From NCBI RefSeq assembly GCF_002159265.1, contig NZ_NFHG01000012.1:41193-105192 (forward strand): a stretch of 64,000 nt of DNA. The letters are read 5' to 3'. The position numbers and the translations under genes are program-made. This stretch comes from Flavonifractor sp. An82 (GTDB taxonomy: Bacteria; Bacillota; Clostridia; Oscillospirales; Oscillospiraceae). Within the stretch, counting starts at the first letter, position 1, and each line of letters starts with the position of its first letter. The notes beneath the pieces are model-generated. The model saw only the letters and a program-made list of their open reading frames with translations, did no database searches and was not told the origin of the DNA. Below are positions 8,487 through 16,488 of the stretch, piece by piece.

Positions 8487-8965
8487 CACTTCACCCTCTC
8501 ATAGGTCACATAGCGGTAGGTCAGGCCCTCATGCTCCAAAGGCTCCCCCTCCTCGGTGACAGCCCAGGCCGGGTCGGCGTCCAGGTCGGGGAAGAAGGCG
8601 TCGGCGGGCCAGGCCTTGTGGATCTTGGTGATGTAGGCCTTGTCACAGTAGGGCAGCAGCGCCCGGTACACGCTCTCCCCGCCAATCACAAAGGCATCCG
8701 CCGGGGCGGCCTTCAGCAGGTCCTCCACACTGGAGAACACCTCCGCCCCCTCCGGGGCAAAGGCAGTATTGCGGGACAAGATCAGGTTGCGCCGGTTCTT
8801 CAGAGGACGGCCGCCGGGGAAGGTAGCCAAAGTCTTGCGGCCCAGGATCACGGCGTGGCCGGTGGTGAGCACCTGGAACCGCTTCAGGTCGGCGGGGATA
8901 TAGCACAGCTGGTCCCCGTCCCTGCCGATGGCCCAGTTTTGGTCCACCGCTGCAATGAGATTCAT
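8486..8965 (-). CDS. folA: Dihydrofolate reductase
   Basis: 159 residues, standard length for a chromosomal DHFR. N-terminal MNLIAAVDQNWAIGRDG carries the substrate-loop signature, followed by PADLKRF (the acidic active-site residue is Asp in P-A-D-L), the NADPH motif GRKTLATFPGGRPLKNR and FVIGGESVYRALLP. It reduces dihydrofolate to tetrahydrofolate with NADPH, regenerating the cofactor oxidised by thymidylate synthase, encoded 12 bp upstream in the same operon. The start follows GGAGGAAGGGAA. Nothing is abnormal. Confidence 0.97.
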   Translation of the reverse strand: MNLIAAVDQNWAIGRDGDQLCYIPADLKRFQVLTTGHAVILGRKTLATFPGGRPLKNRRNLILSRNTAFAPEGAEVFSSVEDLLKAAPADAFVIGGESVYRALLPYCDKAYITKIHKAWPADAFFPDLDADPAWAVTEEGEPLEHEGLTYRYVTYERVK

Positions 8966-8977
8966 TTCCCTTCCTCC

Positions 8978-9808
8978 TTACACCGCCACCGGAATGGGCT
9001 GGTCCAGGGTGTGGAACTGATAGCCCTCCAGCTTGAAGCTGTCCTTGGTAAAGGCATAGAAATCGGTGATCGTGGGGTCTATCCACAGCTTGGGCGCCTC
9101 ATAGGGGGTGCGGGCGATGATCTCCTCCACCACCGGTACGTGGCGGTCGTAGATGTGGGCGTCGGCAATGACGTGGACCAGCTCCCCCGCCTCCAGGCCG
9201 GACACCTGAGCCATCATGTGGACCAGAGCGGCGTACTGCATCACGTTCCAGCCGTTGGCGGTAAGCATGTCCTGGCTCCGCTGGTTGAGGATGGCGTTGA
9301 GGGTCTTGCCGCTGACATTGAAGGTCATGGAGTAGGCGCAGGGGTAGAGGGCCATCTGGTGGAGGTCGTGGTGGTTGTACAGGTTGGTCATGATCCGGCG
9401 GGAGGCCGGGTTGTGCTTGAGATCGTAGAGCACCCGGTCCACCTGGTCGAACATGCCCTCGGCGTACTGGTGTTTCACCCCCAGCTGATAGCCGTAGGCC
9501 TTGCCGATGGAGCCGCTCTCGTCGGCCCAGGCGTCCCAGATATGGCTGTTCAGGTCGTGGATGTTGTTGGACTTCTTCTGCCAGATCCACAAAAGCTCGT
9601 CCACCGCGCTCTTGAAGGCCATTTTCCGGATGGTCTGGACGGGAAACTCCTCCCGCAGGTCGTAGCGGTTGACGATACAGAATTTCTTCACGGTGTGAGC
9701 TGGGGTACCATCCTCCCACCGGGGGCGCACCTGCTGATCGGTGTCCCACACCCCGTGGGCCAGAATATCTTTGCAATTTTCAATAAACAATTCGTCCGCG
9801 CGGCTCAT
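8978..9808 (-). CDS. thyA: Thymidylate synthase
   Basis: 276 residues; methylates dUMP to dTMP with methylene-tetrahydrofolate. The frame is open to 9886, but ATG 9808 (MSRADELFIENCKD) follows GGAGGT at the right distance. The catalytic loop reads ALYPCAYSMTF: the nucleophile Cys is present, but the residue after it is Ala rather than the usual His of PPCH. Downstream motifs LNQRSQDM (phosphate-binding Arg) and GWNVMQYAALVHM (the Asn that selects dUMP) are recognisable, so activity is likely, in a divergent Clostridia-type branch. It leads the thyA-folA-Nudix operon. Confidence 0.93.
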   Translation of the reverse strand: MSRADELFIENCKDILAHGVWDTDQQVRPRWEDGTPAHTVKKFCIVNRYDLREEFPVQTIRKMAFKSAVDELLWIWQKKSNNIHDLNSHIWDAWADESGSIGKAYGYQLGVKHQYAEGMFDQVDRVLYDLKHNPASRRIMTNLYNHHDLHQMALYPCAYSMTFNVSGKTLNAILNQRSQDMLTANGWNVMQYAALVHMMAQVSGLEAGELVHVIADAHIYDRHVPVVEEIIARTPYEAPKLWIDPTITDFYAFTKDSFKLEGYQFHTLDQPIPVAV

Positions 9809-9909
9809 GGCGTACCTCCATTTTTCATTGCATGGCAGTTCTCTGTTGTTCCGGGGGAGGGGTCCCCCTTTATTTCTAAAAATCAATCATCAGGAGTGTG
9901 ACCGACACC

Positions 9910-10476
9910 ATGAAAGACGTCCCCGCCTCAGGTTCCGCCACCACATCCCATTCCCTTCACATCCACATCGGCCTGCGCAACATCAAGACCGCCATCTCGG
10001 CGGCCCTGTGCGCCCTCATCTACTTCGTCTTCCTGGACAACCGCAACCCCACCTTCGCCTGTATCGGCGCCATCTTCGGCATGGGGGCCAACATGGACCA
10101 CTCCAAGCTCCACGGCGGCAACCGTCTCTTCGGCACCATCATCGGCGGCTTTCTGGGGATGGGTCTGTTCCGCATCTATCTGATCTTCTACCCCGACGGG
10201 GAGAACCGGCTGCTGCTGGTGCCCCTGCTGTTCGTGGGGGTGATCATCCTCATTCTGCTGGCCCAGTTCTTCTGGGTGGGAGCGGTGCAGCCCGGCGGCG
10301 TGGTGCTGTGCATCGTGCTCTTCAACACCCCGGTGGACACCTACGTGTCCTACGCCCTTAACCGCATGTTTGACACCGGCGTGGGCGTGGCCATGTCCCT
10401 GCTCATCAACTACCTGCTGCCCCGGGAGCGGCTGGAGCCCTGGGTGGACAAAGTCAAGGCAAAGTTTCAGCGGTAA
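9910..10476 (+). CDS. FUSC/aromatic acid exporter-like membrane protein
   Basis: 188 residues with about five predicted membrane helices and a short cytoplasmic C-terminal tail. The motif GLRNIKTAISAALCALIYF followed by a short loop with NP is typical of the N-terminal membrane half of the FUSC/DUF939 (aromatic acid exporter, ArAE) proteins; the long soluble domain of larger members is missing. The frame is open from GTG 9898, but AGGAG at 9892-9896 is too near that codon, so ATG 9910 is preferred. Transported substrate unknown. Divergent from thyA and followed by a strong terminator. Confidence 0.75.
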   Translation: MKDVPASGSATTSHSLHIHIGLRNIKTAISAALCALIYFVFLDNRNPTFACIGAIFGMGANMDHSKLHGGNRLFGTIIGGFLGMGLFRIYLIFYPDGENRLLLVPLLFVGVIILILLAQFFWVGAVQPGGVVLCIVLFNTPVDTYVSYALNRMFDTGVGVAMSLLINYLLPRERLEPWVDKVKAKFQR

Positions 10477-10486
10477 GATCGTTCCG

Positions 10487-10516
10487 CCGGGCGGCCAGAG
10501 GCCGCCCGGTTTTTTT
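10487..10516 (+). terminator. Terminator of the FUSC-like gene
   Basis: 9-bp GC-only stem (10487-10495 with 10501-10509), five-base loop, seven T. Confidence 0.93.
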
Positions 10517-10521
10517 GTCCG

Positions 10522-11925
10522 TTACTTCAGGCCGTAGTAGTCGCACAGGCGGGCCGCCGCGTCCAGGGCGTCCGGCGGGTTGACCCACAGGTCGGGCAGG
10601 AAGCCAGTGCCGTCCCGGTTTTCCATGGTCTCATGAAAGGCCAGCCCCGTTCCAAAATACACATACAGGCCGGTATTGGGGAGGTAAAACCCGCTGTTAT
10701 TGGGCACCAGAGCGCAACCGCTGGTGGGGGCGCCCACCGCCAGCACATTTTCCATGGAGCGGAAGAACTCCACCACCGTCTCTCCGGAGGATGCGGTGCC
10801 CTTATCTGCCAGCAGGAGCGTCACAGTTTCGCTGGGTGTCCATGTCCCCTGGTCCTCCGATACCATCCAGGTCCCCAAATCGTTCTCGGGGTCAAAATCA
10901 AAGGCCCGGCAAAACATCTGGCTGTACCGGGCGCTAAATACCCGTTTAGGCTGGGCCGGCTGGCCGGTAAAGCCCTCAAACCAGTTCATGATCCATCTGT
11001 CACTGCCGCCGGGGTTGGCCCGCACATCAAAGATCAGCACCGGCTCACCGGCATACTCCCCGCCGCAGGCGGCAAAGCGCTCCAGCTGGGCCTCCTGCTC
11101 CGGCGTGTTGGCGTACATCTGAGTGGATTGCAGCACAGGGATATCCTGATAGGAATATTCCGAAAATACCTTACTTCCACGGGTTGACCGCTCCGCCTGG
11201 GTCCAGTCCAGGTCATAGCCTCCCAGGGTGTGGGGCAGGTCGGTCCCATCCTGGCTCAGGGCATAGAAGCCGTAGCAGATCTGTCCCTCCGGGCCAATGG
11301 TGGGCTTCACATAGTCCGAGTCCAGCCCATCCACATCAGAGAGGTACAGGTCGGGTACATAGTACAGATAGACCCGATGCAGTTCGATGAGAGACTGTCC
11401 ACCGATGGCGAAATGCCCGTCCCGGACAGCCGGGGAGAGGACGTCCACCAGAATATCCTGTACGGTCCTGCTCAGCAGAATTTTCCCATCCTCCGCTTCC
11501 TGCTGGATCTGTGCCAGCGCCTGCTCCTCCAGCGGGCCGAACACCTCATCGCCGCCGAAATATTCATAGGCACCGTAGGTGGTGCGCAGGAGGGTGAAGA
11601 AAGCCTCGATATCCTCCTGGGCAGTTTCTATGGTCAGCGGCTCCGTCAGGTCGTGGGGCGTCAGGAGAATATCCATTTCCTCCTCCGTATAGGTATCGTT
11701 CTGGTCGGTGAAGTCGGACGTCCATTGGCCAATATCCAGAGCAGCCTCCGTCTCAATGACCGCCTTGCGGCGGGTGTTGACCTCCTCCAGAAAGGCGTCA
11801 AAGTCCATCCCGGCCACCGGAGTGGGGTCGGGCTCCGGGGCAGTCGAAGGGGAAGGCTCCGGCGGCGGCGTGCAGCCGGCCAGCAGGGCCAGAGTCAGCA
11901 CCAGGGGAAGCAGGCGTCCTTTCAT
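10522..11925 (-). CDS. S41-family (C-terminal processing protease-like) lipoprotein
   Basis: 467 residues with a lipoprotein signal (MKGRLLPLVLTLALLAGC, lipidation Cys18) and a Pro-rich linker. The C-terminal half has the S41 peptidase layout: LIFDVRANPGGSDRW (the L-D-x-R-x-N-x-G-G turn), then LLLADKGTASSGETVVEFF with the probable nucleophile Ser in TASSGE, and VLAVGAPTSG. The catalytic Lys of classical CtpA is not obvious and no PDZ domain is seen, so it belongs with the PDZ-less tail-specific-protease-like proteins. It begins one base after the mtaB stop, so it is co-transcribed with mtaB. Substrate unknown; located outside the membrane. Confidence 0.85.
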   Translation of the reverse strand: MKGRLLPLVLTLALLAGCTPPPEPSPSTAPEPDPTPVAGMDFDAFLEEVNTRRKAVIETEAALDIGQWTSDFTDQNDTYTEEEMDILLTPHDLTEPLTIETAQEDIEAFFTLLRTTYGAYEYFGGDEVFGPLEEQALAQIQQEAEDGKILLSRTVQDILVDVLSPAVRDGHFAIGGQSLIELHRVYLYYVPDLYLSDVDGLDSDYVKPTIGPEGQICYGFYALSQDGTDLPHTLGGYDLDWTQAERSTRGSKVFSEYSYQDIPVLQSTQMYANTPEQEAQLERFAACGGEYAGEPVLIFDVRANPGGSDRWIMNWFEGFTGQPAQPKRVFSARYSQMFCRAFDFDPENDLGTWMVSEDQGTWTPSETVTLLLADKGTASSGETVVEFFRSMENVLAVGAPTSGCALVPNNSGFYLPNTGLYVYFGTGLAFHETMENRDGTGFLPDLWVNPPDALDAAARLCDYYGLK

Positions 11926-11926
11926 C

Positions 11927-13210
11927 TTATACCCTTCCTTTCAGGCTCTCTCCATAAACTTCCGTTATTTTTACATCTCTGATTACGTTGTGCAGTTCTT
12001 CGCCGGGGGCGAATACCTCGGTGTAGTTGGGGGCGTGGCCCCGCCACAGGCCCTCCTTCTCCTCCTCAAAGAGGACGGGCAGGGTATGGCCCACCCAGCT
12101 CTCCAGCCAGGTCTGGTGGAGCTGCCGGGCCACCTCCCCGGCCCGGTGGGCCCGGTCCTCCTTCACCGCGTTGGAGCACTGACCGGCCATGGCGGCCGCC
12201 GGGGTGCCGGTGCGGCGGGAGTAGGGGAAGATGTGCATGGCGGAGAAGGCACACTTCTGCACAAACTCCAGGGTCTGGGCAAACTCCTCCTCGGTCTCTC
12301 CGGGGAAGCCCACAATAAGATCGGTGGTAATGCCGGGGCGGTCAAAGTATTCCCTGAGTAATCTGACGCTCTCATAATACCGCTCGGTATCATATTTCCG
12401 GTTCATCCGCTGCAAAACGCTGTCACAGCCCGACTGCATGGACAGGTGGAAGTGGGGACACAGGTTGGGAATGGCCGCCCCACGGCGGCAGAAGTCCTCC
12501 GTGATGGTGCGGGGCTCCAGGGAGCCCAGCCGCACCCGGCAGTTGGGTGCGGCGGCGCACACCGCCTCGATGAGGTCCATCAGTTCCGGCCTGCCGGGCA
12601 GATCCCGGCCCCAGGAGGAGATCTCGATGCCGGTGAGCACCAGCTCCTTGTAACCCTCGTCCGCCAGCTTGGCGGCCTGGGCGGCGGCCTCATCCGCAGG
12701 CAGGGAACGGATGGGTCCCCGGGCGTAGGGGATGATGCAGTAGGTGCAGAAGTTGACGCAGCCGTCCTCCACCTTGAGCATGGCCCGGGTGCGGCCCTCC
12801 AGTCCGCCGGCGGGAAGCCGCTCAAATGTGCGGCGACGGAGGGCGTCGTCCACGTCCACCACCTGGCCCCCGTCGGAGCTCAGGGCCTCCAGCCGATCCA
12901 GAAAGCCCATGCGGTCGTTGGTGCCCATGACCAGGTCTACCTCCAGCTCCTCCACCGCCTGGGGGTCGGTCTGGGCATAGCAGCCGCACACCGCCACGAT
13001 GGCATGGGGGGAGCGCTTGCGGGCCTGCCGGATCATCTGGCGGGACTTCTTGTCGCTCACCGCCGTGACGGTGCAGGTGTTGATGATATAGGCGTCGGCC
13101 TCCCCATCAAAGGGCACCAGGGTGTGGCCCCGCCGGGTGAGCTCGGCCTCCATGGCCTGGGTCTCGTACTGGTTCACCTTGCAGCCCAGGGTGTAGATCG
13201 CTGTACGCAT
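11927..13210 (-). CDS. mtaB: tRNA (t6A37) C2-methylthiotransferase MtaB
   Basis: 427 residues. N-terminal UPF0004/MTTase domain with cluster cysteines in TLGCKVNQYE, NTCTVTA and VCGCYAQ. The radical SAM core has DGCVNFCTYCIIPYARGP (CxxxCxxC) and a C-terminal TRAM-like part. TLGCKVNQ plus the length mark the MtaB (YqeV) subgroup, which converts t6A to ms2t6A in tRNAs reading ANN codons. The start is preceded by GAGGAAAG. A TTGCCA-18-TATAAT promoter lies at 13,294-13,323, embedded in a palindrome shared with the divergent HPr-like gene. Confidence 0.95.
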   Translation of the reverse strand: MRTAIYTLGCKVNQYETQAMEAELTRRGHTLVPFDGEADAYIINTCTVTAVSDKKSRQMIRQARKRSPHAIVAVCGCYAQTDPQAVEELEVDLVMGTNDRMGFLDRLEALSSDGGQVVDVDDALRRRTFERLPAGGLEGRTRAMLKVEDGCVNFCTYCIIPYARGPIRSLPADEAAAQAAKLADEGYKELVLTGIEISSWGRDLPGRPELMDLIEAVCAAAPNCRVRLGSLEPRTITEDFCRRGAAIPNLCPHFHLSMQSGCDSVLQRMNRKYDTERYYESVRLLREYFDRPGITTDLIVGFPGETEEEFAQTLEFVQKCAFSAMHIFPYSRRTGTPAAAMAGQCSNAVKEDRAHRAGEVARQLHQTWLESWVGHTLPVLFEEEKEGLWRGHAPNYTEVFAPGEELHNVIRDVKITEVYGESLKGRV

Positions 13211-13242
13211 ACGCTTTCCTCTCTTTGCAGGTGGGATTTTGG

Positions 13243-13323
13243 TTGAAAATCCATGGTCGCCTGTTTATAATAGAATTCAGAACGATTGGTTCTATTATAA
13301 AGACTCGCCCCGCTGTTTGGCAA
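13243..13323. promoter_or_regulatory. Divergent promoters with shared 11-bp inverted repeat (mtaB / HPr-like gene)
   Basis: Plus strand: TTGAAA (13243-13248), 17 bp, TATAAT (13266-13271). Minus strand: TTGCCA (13318-13323), 18 bp, TATAAT (13294-13299). Both -10 boxes lie in the arms of a perfect inverted repeat, TTATAATAGAA (13265-13275) and TTCTATTATAA (13290-13300), 14 bases apart. Confidence 0.8.
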
Positions 13324-13345
13324 GTACTCATTCAGGAGGTGCCCC

Positions 13346-13585
13346 ATGTCTGAATTTCAGGTCTCTCTGGCCTCTATCGAGGAGGTCCGCCAGTTCGTCA
13401 ACGCCGCCACCCGCTCGTCCTGTGAGGTGGACGTGCTCTCCGGCCGCTATGTGGTGGATGGCAAGTCCATTATGGGGCTGTTCTCCCTGGATCTGTCCCA
13501 TCCGGTGACCATCCGCCTCCACGGCAACGACGGCGATCAGGCCGCCTTCCGCCAGGCGGTGGCCGCCTTTATTCCGGCAGAATAA
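13346..13585 (+). CDS. HPr-like protein lacking the phosphorylatable His15
   Basis: 79 residues with HPr length and fold pattern. The regulatory-site region DGKSIMGLFSLDL matches the Ser46 segment of HPr (KSIMGVMSL) closely, including the Ser. The catalytic loop that should read GIHARPA is replaced by SIEEVRQFV, so there is no His to carry PTS phosphate. This resembles the logic of Bacillus Crh, which lacks His15 and works only as a Ser46-phosphorylated CcpA co-repressor. A regulatory rather than transport role is therefore inferred. Start set by AGGAGGT; own promoter TTGAAA-17-TATAAT. Confidence 0.85.
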   Translation: MSEFQVSLASIEEVRQFVNAATRSSCEVDVLSGRYVVDGKSIMGLFSLDLSHPVTIRLHGNDGDQAAFRQAVAAFIPAE

Positions 13586-13593
13586 CAGACAAG

Positions 13594-13626
13594 CGGGGCG
13601 CTGCTGATGCAGCGCCCCGTCTGTTT
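13594..13626. terminator. Terminator between the HPr-like gene and the radical SAM gene
   Basis: 11-bp perfect stem (13594-13604 with 13609-13619), TGAT loop, then TCTGTTTTTT. Flanked further by complementary ACAGA/TCTGT. Confidence 0.93.
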
Positions 13627-13627
13627 T

Positions 13628-14245
13628 TTAATCCTCGATATAGGCCCGGATGCGGAGGGTGACGCCCAGATCTTCGGTGATCTTGCGGCAGCGCTCGATC
13701 TCCTCGGGGGTCTTGTCCTTGTCCACGATGGTCATGACCACATGGGGCACATGCTCCCTGGCCTTTTTGGCAAAGTCCAGCATGGCCTCCCAGGCCTTTA
13801 CGCCGTCCCTGGGCTGGGTGACGGCACAGTACTCCTCCGGCGTGGAGCCGTTGAGGGAGATGGACACGGTGTCGATGCGCCCCTTTAGTTCCGGGGTCAC
13901 GTCCCGCCCCAGGATCAGATTGGCGTGTCCGTTGGTGTTGATGCGGATGGGGGGCAGGTTGGGCACCTGCTCCTTCAGCTGATCCACCAGCCACAGGATG
14001 TCGTCGGTGCGGTACATGGGCTCACCGAAGCCGCAGAACACCAGTTCCCGGTACTTTGCATAGTCCCGGGCCAGCAGGTCGTCCAGGGCCTCCTGCCGGG
14101 TGGGCTCGTGGTCCAGCCACAGATCGTCGGCGTAGATGGAGCCCTTGTGGCCGTTGTGCCGCAGGCAGAACACACACCGGCAGTCGCACCGGTTGGTCAG
14201 GTTCACATAGAGGGCGCCTTCATACTCGTAGGAAATGGTCATCAT
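13628..14245 (-). CDS. TatD-associated radical SAM protein
   Basis: 205 residues. The cluster motif lies in NRCDCRCVFCLRHNG (CxxxCxxC), followed by VFCGFGEPMYR, the SAM-binding GGEP-like motif. Small radical SAM proteins of this kind are recurrently found next to TatD (the tatD-linked rSAM family), and here tatD lies immediately upstream in the same orientation (42 bp). The reaction is unknown. GGAGGT eight bases before ATG 14245 supports the start; a second ATG follows directly. Confidence 0.9.
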   Translation of the reverse strand: MMTISYEYEGALYVNLTNRCDCRCVFCLRHNGHKGSIYADDLWLDHEPTRQEALDDLLARDYAKYRELVFCGFGEPMYRTDDILWLVDQLKEQVPNLPPIRINTNGHANLILGRDVTPELKGRIDTVSISLNGSTPEEYCAVTQPRDGVKAWEAMLDFAKKAREHVPHVVMTIVDKDKTPEEIERCRKITEDLGVTLRIRAYIED

Positions 14246-14287
14246 AGGACATTACCTCCATATCAATGGGCGGCCTGCGGGCCGTCC

Positions 14288-15055
14288 TTATGCGATTCCA
14301 AAAAAGCGCTTTCCGTTCTCCAGCGTGATGGCCAGCACTTCCTCGGTGGTCAGCCCTTTGAGCTGGGCCACCGTCTGGGCCATCAGGGGGATCAGGCTGG
14401 AGTCGCACCGGCGGCCCCGGTAGGGCTCGGGGGCCATGTAGGGGGCGTCGGTCTCCAGCATGAGCCGGTCCATGGGCATCCAGCCAATCACCTCGGGAGC
14501 CCGGCGGGCGTTCTTAAAGGTGATGTTGCCGGTGAAGGAGAGCATCCAGCCCCAGTCCACCGCCCGCTTGGCGTCCTCCGGCCCCAGGGCGCAGCAGTGA
14601 AACACACCCCGGGCCTTGGGATGGGCCTTAACAATATCCATGCAGTCCTTGTGGGCGTCCCGGTCGTGGACGATGACGGGCAGGTCCAGTTCCTCCGCCA
14701 GGGAGAGCTGGGCGTCAAAGAAGTCCCGGGAATCGGCCCGGTCCTCGGGGGTCTTGACCCAGTAGTAGTCCAGGCCCACCTCACCCACCGCCACACATTT
14801 TTTGTGGGCACACAGGGCGCGGATCTGGTCCAGCTGGTCCAGGGTCACTCCCTCCAGGTTCTCCGGATGGAAGCCGGCGGCAAAGTAGAGATAGTCGTAT
14901 CGCTCGGCCAGGGCCATGGACTGCTGGCAGGACTCCAGGTCACAGCCGGGGCACACCACCAGGTCCACCCCCTTGCTGGGCAGGCCGGCCAGCAGAGCGT
15001 CCCGGTCGGCGTCAAAGGCGTCGTCATAATAATGGGCATGGGTGTCGAAGATCAT
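14288..15055 (-). CDS. tatD: TatD-family metal-dependent hydrolase (putative DNase)
   Basis: 255 residues, normal for the family. The N-terminus MIFDTHAHYYDDAF gives the first metal-binding HxH. Later ligands are in AVGEVGLDYYW (Glu), PVIVHDRDAH (His), VFHCCALG (His) and LETDAPYMAPEP (Asp). The family has 3'-exonuclease activity on DNA in some bacteria and D-aminoacyl or other hydrolase activity has been claimed. It precedes the radical SAM gene in a two-gene unit. Start after GGAGGCAATT. Confidence 0.95.
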   Translation of the reverse strand: MIFDTHAHYYDDAFDADRDALLAGLPSKGVDLVVCPGCDLESCQQSMALAERYDYLYFAAGFHPENLEGVTLDQLDQIRALCAHKKCVAVGEVGLDYYWVKTPEDRADSRDFFDAQLSLAEELDLPVIVHDRDAHKDCMDIVKAHPKARGVFHCCALGPEDAKRAVDWGWMLSFTGNITFKNARRAPEVIGWMPMDRLMLETDAPYMAPEPYRGRRCDSSLIPLMAQTVAQLKGLTTEEVLAITLENGKRFFGIA

Positions 15056-15107
15056 AATTGCCTCCCTATGGTCATTCTCTGTTTCATCTTACTCCCTTTT
15101 CCCACAG

Positions 15108-15136
15108 TTGACAAGGGGAACAGCCTGTGGTATACT
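15108..15136 (+). promoter_or_regulatory. Sigma-A promoter of the fluoride-controlled antiporter
   Basis: TTGACA (15108-15113), 17-bp spacer, TATACT (15131-15136). Confidence 0.9.
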
Positions 15137-15145
15137 TCCACCGAA

Positions 15146-15240
15146 ATACCGGGGATGAGGTCCGCCCGGGGCATATGCCCGAACCGCCGTTTGGCTGATG
15201 ACTTCTGCAAATATTGCAGGGGGCATTGGCTTTTTTTGTT
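15146..15240 (+). promoter_or_regulatory. Fluoride (crcB-motif) riboswitch
   Basis: The aptamer covers about 15146-15207: GGGGATGAGGTCCGCC at the 5' side, a hairpin GGGCATATGCCC (15169-15180), then GAACCGCC and GGCTGATGACTTCT (15193-15206), the hallmarks of the crcB/fluoride motif. A competing hairpin CTGCAA-ATA-TTGCAG (15205-15219) and a seven-T run (15231-15237) form a likely termination platform. It begins about 10 bases after the promoter. Confidence 0.92.
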
Positions 15241-15269
15241 GCCCTCTGGGAAAGAAGGTATACATTGTT

Positions 15270-16448
15270 ATGTTAACAAGCTTAGGTTTCGTGCTGCTGT
15301 TGGGCCTGGTGCTGGGCACCCTGGCTGCCAAATTGCGGCTGCCCTCCCTGGTGGGCATGCTGCTGGCAGGCATCCTGCTGGGACCCTGTGTGCTCAATGT
15401 GCTCTCCCCCAGCCTGCTGGACATCTCCGCCGACCTGCGGCAGCTGGCTCTGGTCATCATCCTCACCCGGGCGGGCCTGAGTCTGGATGTGGACGATCTG
15501 CGCCGGGCGGGACGGCCCGCCATTCTCATGTGCTTCCTGCCCGCCACCTTTGAGATGCTGGGCATGGTGATCCTGGCCCCCCGGCTGCTGGGGGTGAGCA
15601 CCCTGGACGCCGCCATCATGGGGGCAGTGGTGGGGGCGGTATCCCCCGCCGTTATCGTACCCCGGATGCTGAAATTGATGGAGGAGGGCTACGGCACCGC
15701 CAAGGGCATTCCCCAGATGGTGCTGGCTGGCGCCTCGGTGGACGACGTGTTCGTCATCGTCCTCTTCACCTCCTTCACCGGCATGGCCCAGGGCGGCTCC
15801 TTCTCCCCCGCCGCTCTGGCAGGAGTGCCGGTGTCCATCGTGCTGGGAGCCGCCTTCGGCCTGCTCATCGGCTTTGTGCTGGCCAGGTTTTTTGAAAGGT
15901 TCCATATGCGGGACTCGGTGAAGGTGGTCATCCTGCTGGCCCTGGCCTTCCTGCTGGTGGCCCTGGAGGATGTGATCCCGGTGCCCTTCTCCGGCCTGCT
16001 GGCAGTGCTGGGGGCCGGCCTGGGCCTGCGGCGCTGGCGGCTGGTGGTGGCCCAGCGGCTCACCGCCAAGTTCGGCAAGCTGTGGGTGGCCGCTGAGATC
16101 ATCCTCTTCGTACTGGTGGGCGCGGAAGTGGATCTCCACTATGCCGCCGCTGCCGGTCTGGCCGCCCTGGCCACCGTACTGGGGGTGCTGTGCTTCCGGG
16201 CCCTGGGTGTGCTGCTCTGCGTGGCAGGCAGCAAACTCACCCGTTCTGAGCGGTTCTTTGCCGTGCTGGCCTACCTGCCCAAGGCCACCGTCCAGGCTGC
16301 CATTGGCGGCGTGCCCCTGGCCATGGGCCTGGGCTGCGGCCAGATCGTGCTCACCGTGGCGGTCATCGCCATTCTGGTTACCGCACCCCTGGGGGCCTTC
16401 GCCATTGACTTCTCCTATAAAAAGCTGCTTACCAAAGAAACACGATAA
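15270..16448 (+). CDS. Cation/proton antiporter (CPA family), fluoride-responsive
   Basis: 392 residues with about 12 hydrophobic segments and no soluble TrkA/RCK domain. Motifs such as LVGMLLAGILLGP, TRAGLSLDVDDLRRAGRP and GAVVGAVSPAVIVPRML match bacterial Na+(K+)/H+ antiporters of the CPA superfamily. The frame is open from 15198, but ATG 15270 (MLTSLGFVLLLG) follows AAGAAGG and gives the normal first helix. It sits behind a fluoride riboswitch; such antiporters are known members of that regulon, and a role in coping with fluoride or the pH/ion stress it causes is inferred. Followed by a terminator. Confidence 0.9.
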   Translation: MLTSLGFVLLLGLVLGTLAAKLRLPSLVGMLLAGILLGPCVLNVLSPSLLDISADLRQLALVIILTRAGLSLDVDDLRRAGRPAILMCFLPATFEMLGMVILAPRLLGVSTLDAAIMGAVVGAVSPAVIVPRMLKLMEEGYGTAKGIPQMVLAGASVDDVFVIVLFTSFTGMAQGGSFSPAALAGVPVSIVLGAAFGLLIGFVLARFFERFHMRDSVKVVILLALAFLLVALEDVIPVPFSGLLAVLGAGLGLRRWRLVVAQRLTAKFGKLWVAAEIILFVLVGAEVDLHYAAAAGLAALATVLGVLCFRALGVLLCVAGSKLTRSERFFAVLAYLPKATVQAAIGGVPLAMGLGCGQIVLTVAVIAILVTAPLGAFAIDFSYKKLLTKETR

Positions 16449-16458
16449 CACCCAAAGA

Positions 16459-16487
16459 AAAACGCCTGCCCTTCCGGCAGGCGTTTT
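16459..16487. terminator. Bidirectional terminator (antiporter / DUF896)
   Basis: 12-bp stem (16459-16470 with 16476-16487), A-rich on the left and T-rich on the right, between convergent genes. Confidence 0.9.
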
Positions 16488-16488
16488 T

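Noticed and set aside
14299..14313. AAAAAAGCGCTTTCC near the tatD end as a cre
   Set aside because: Lies inside the tatD coding sequence and breaks the consensus at the outer bases.
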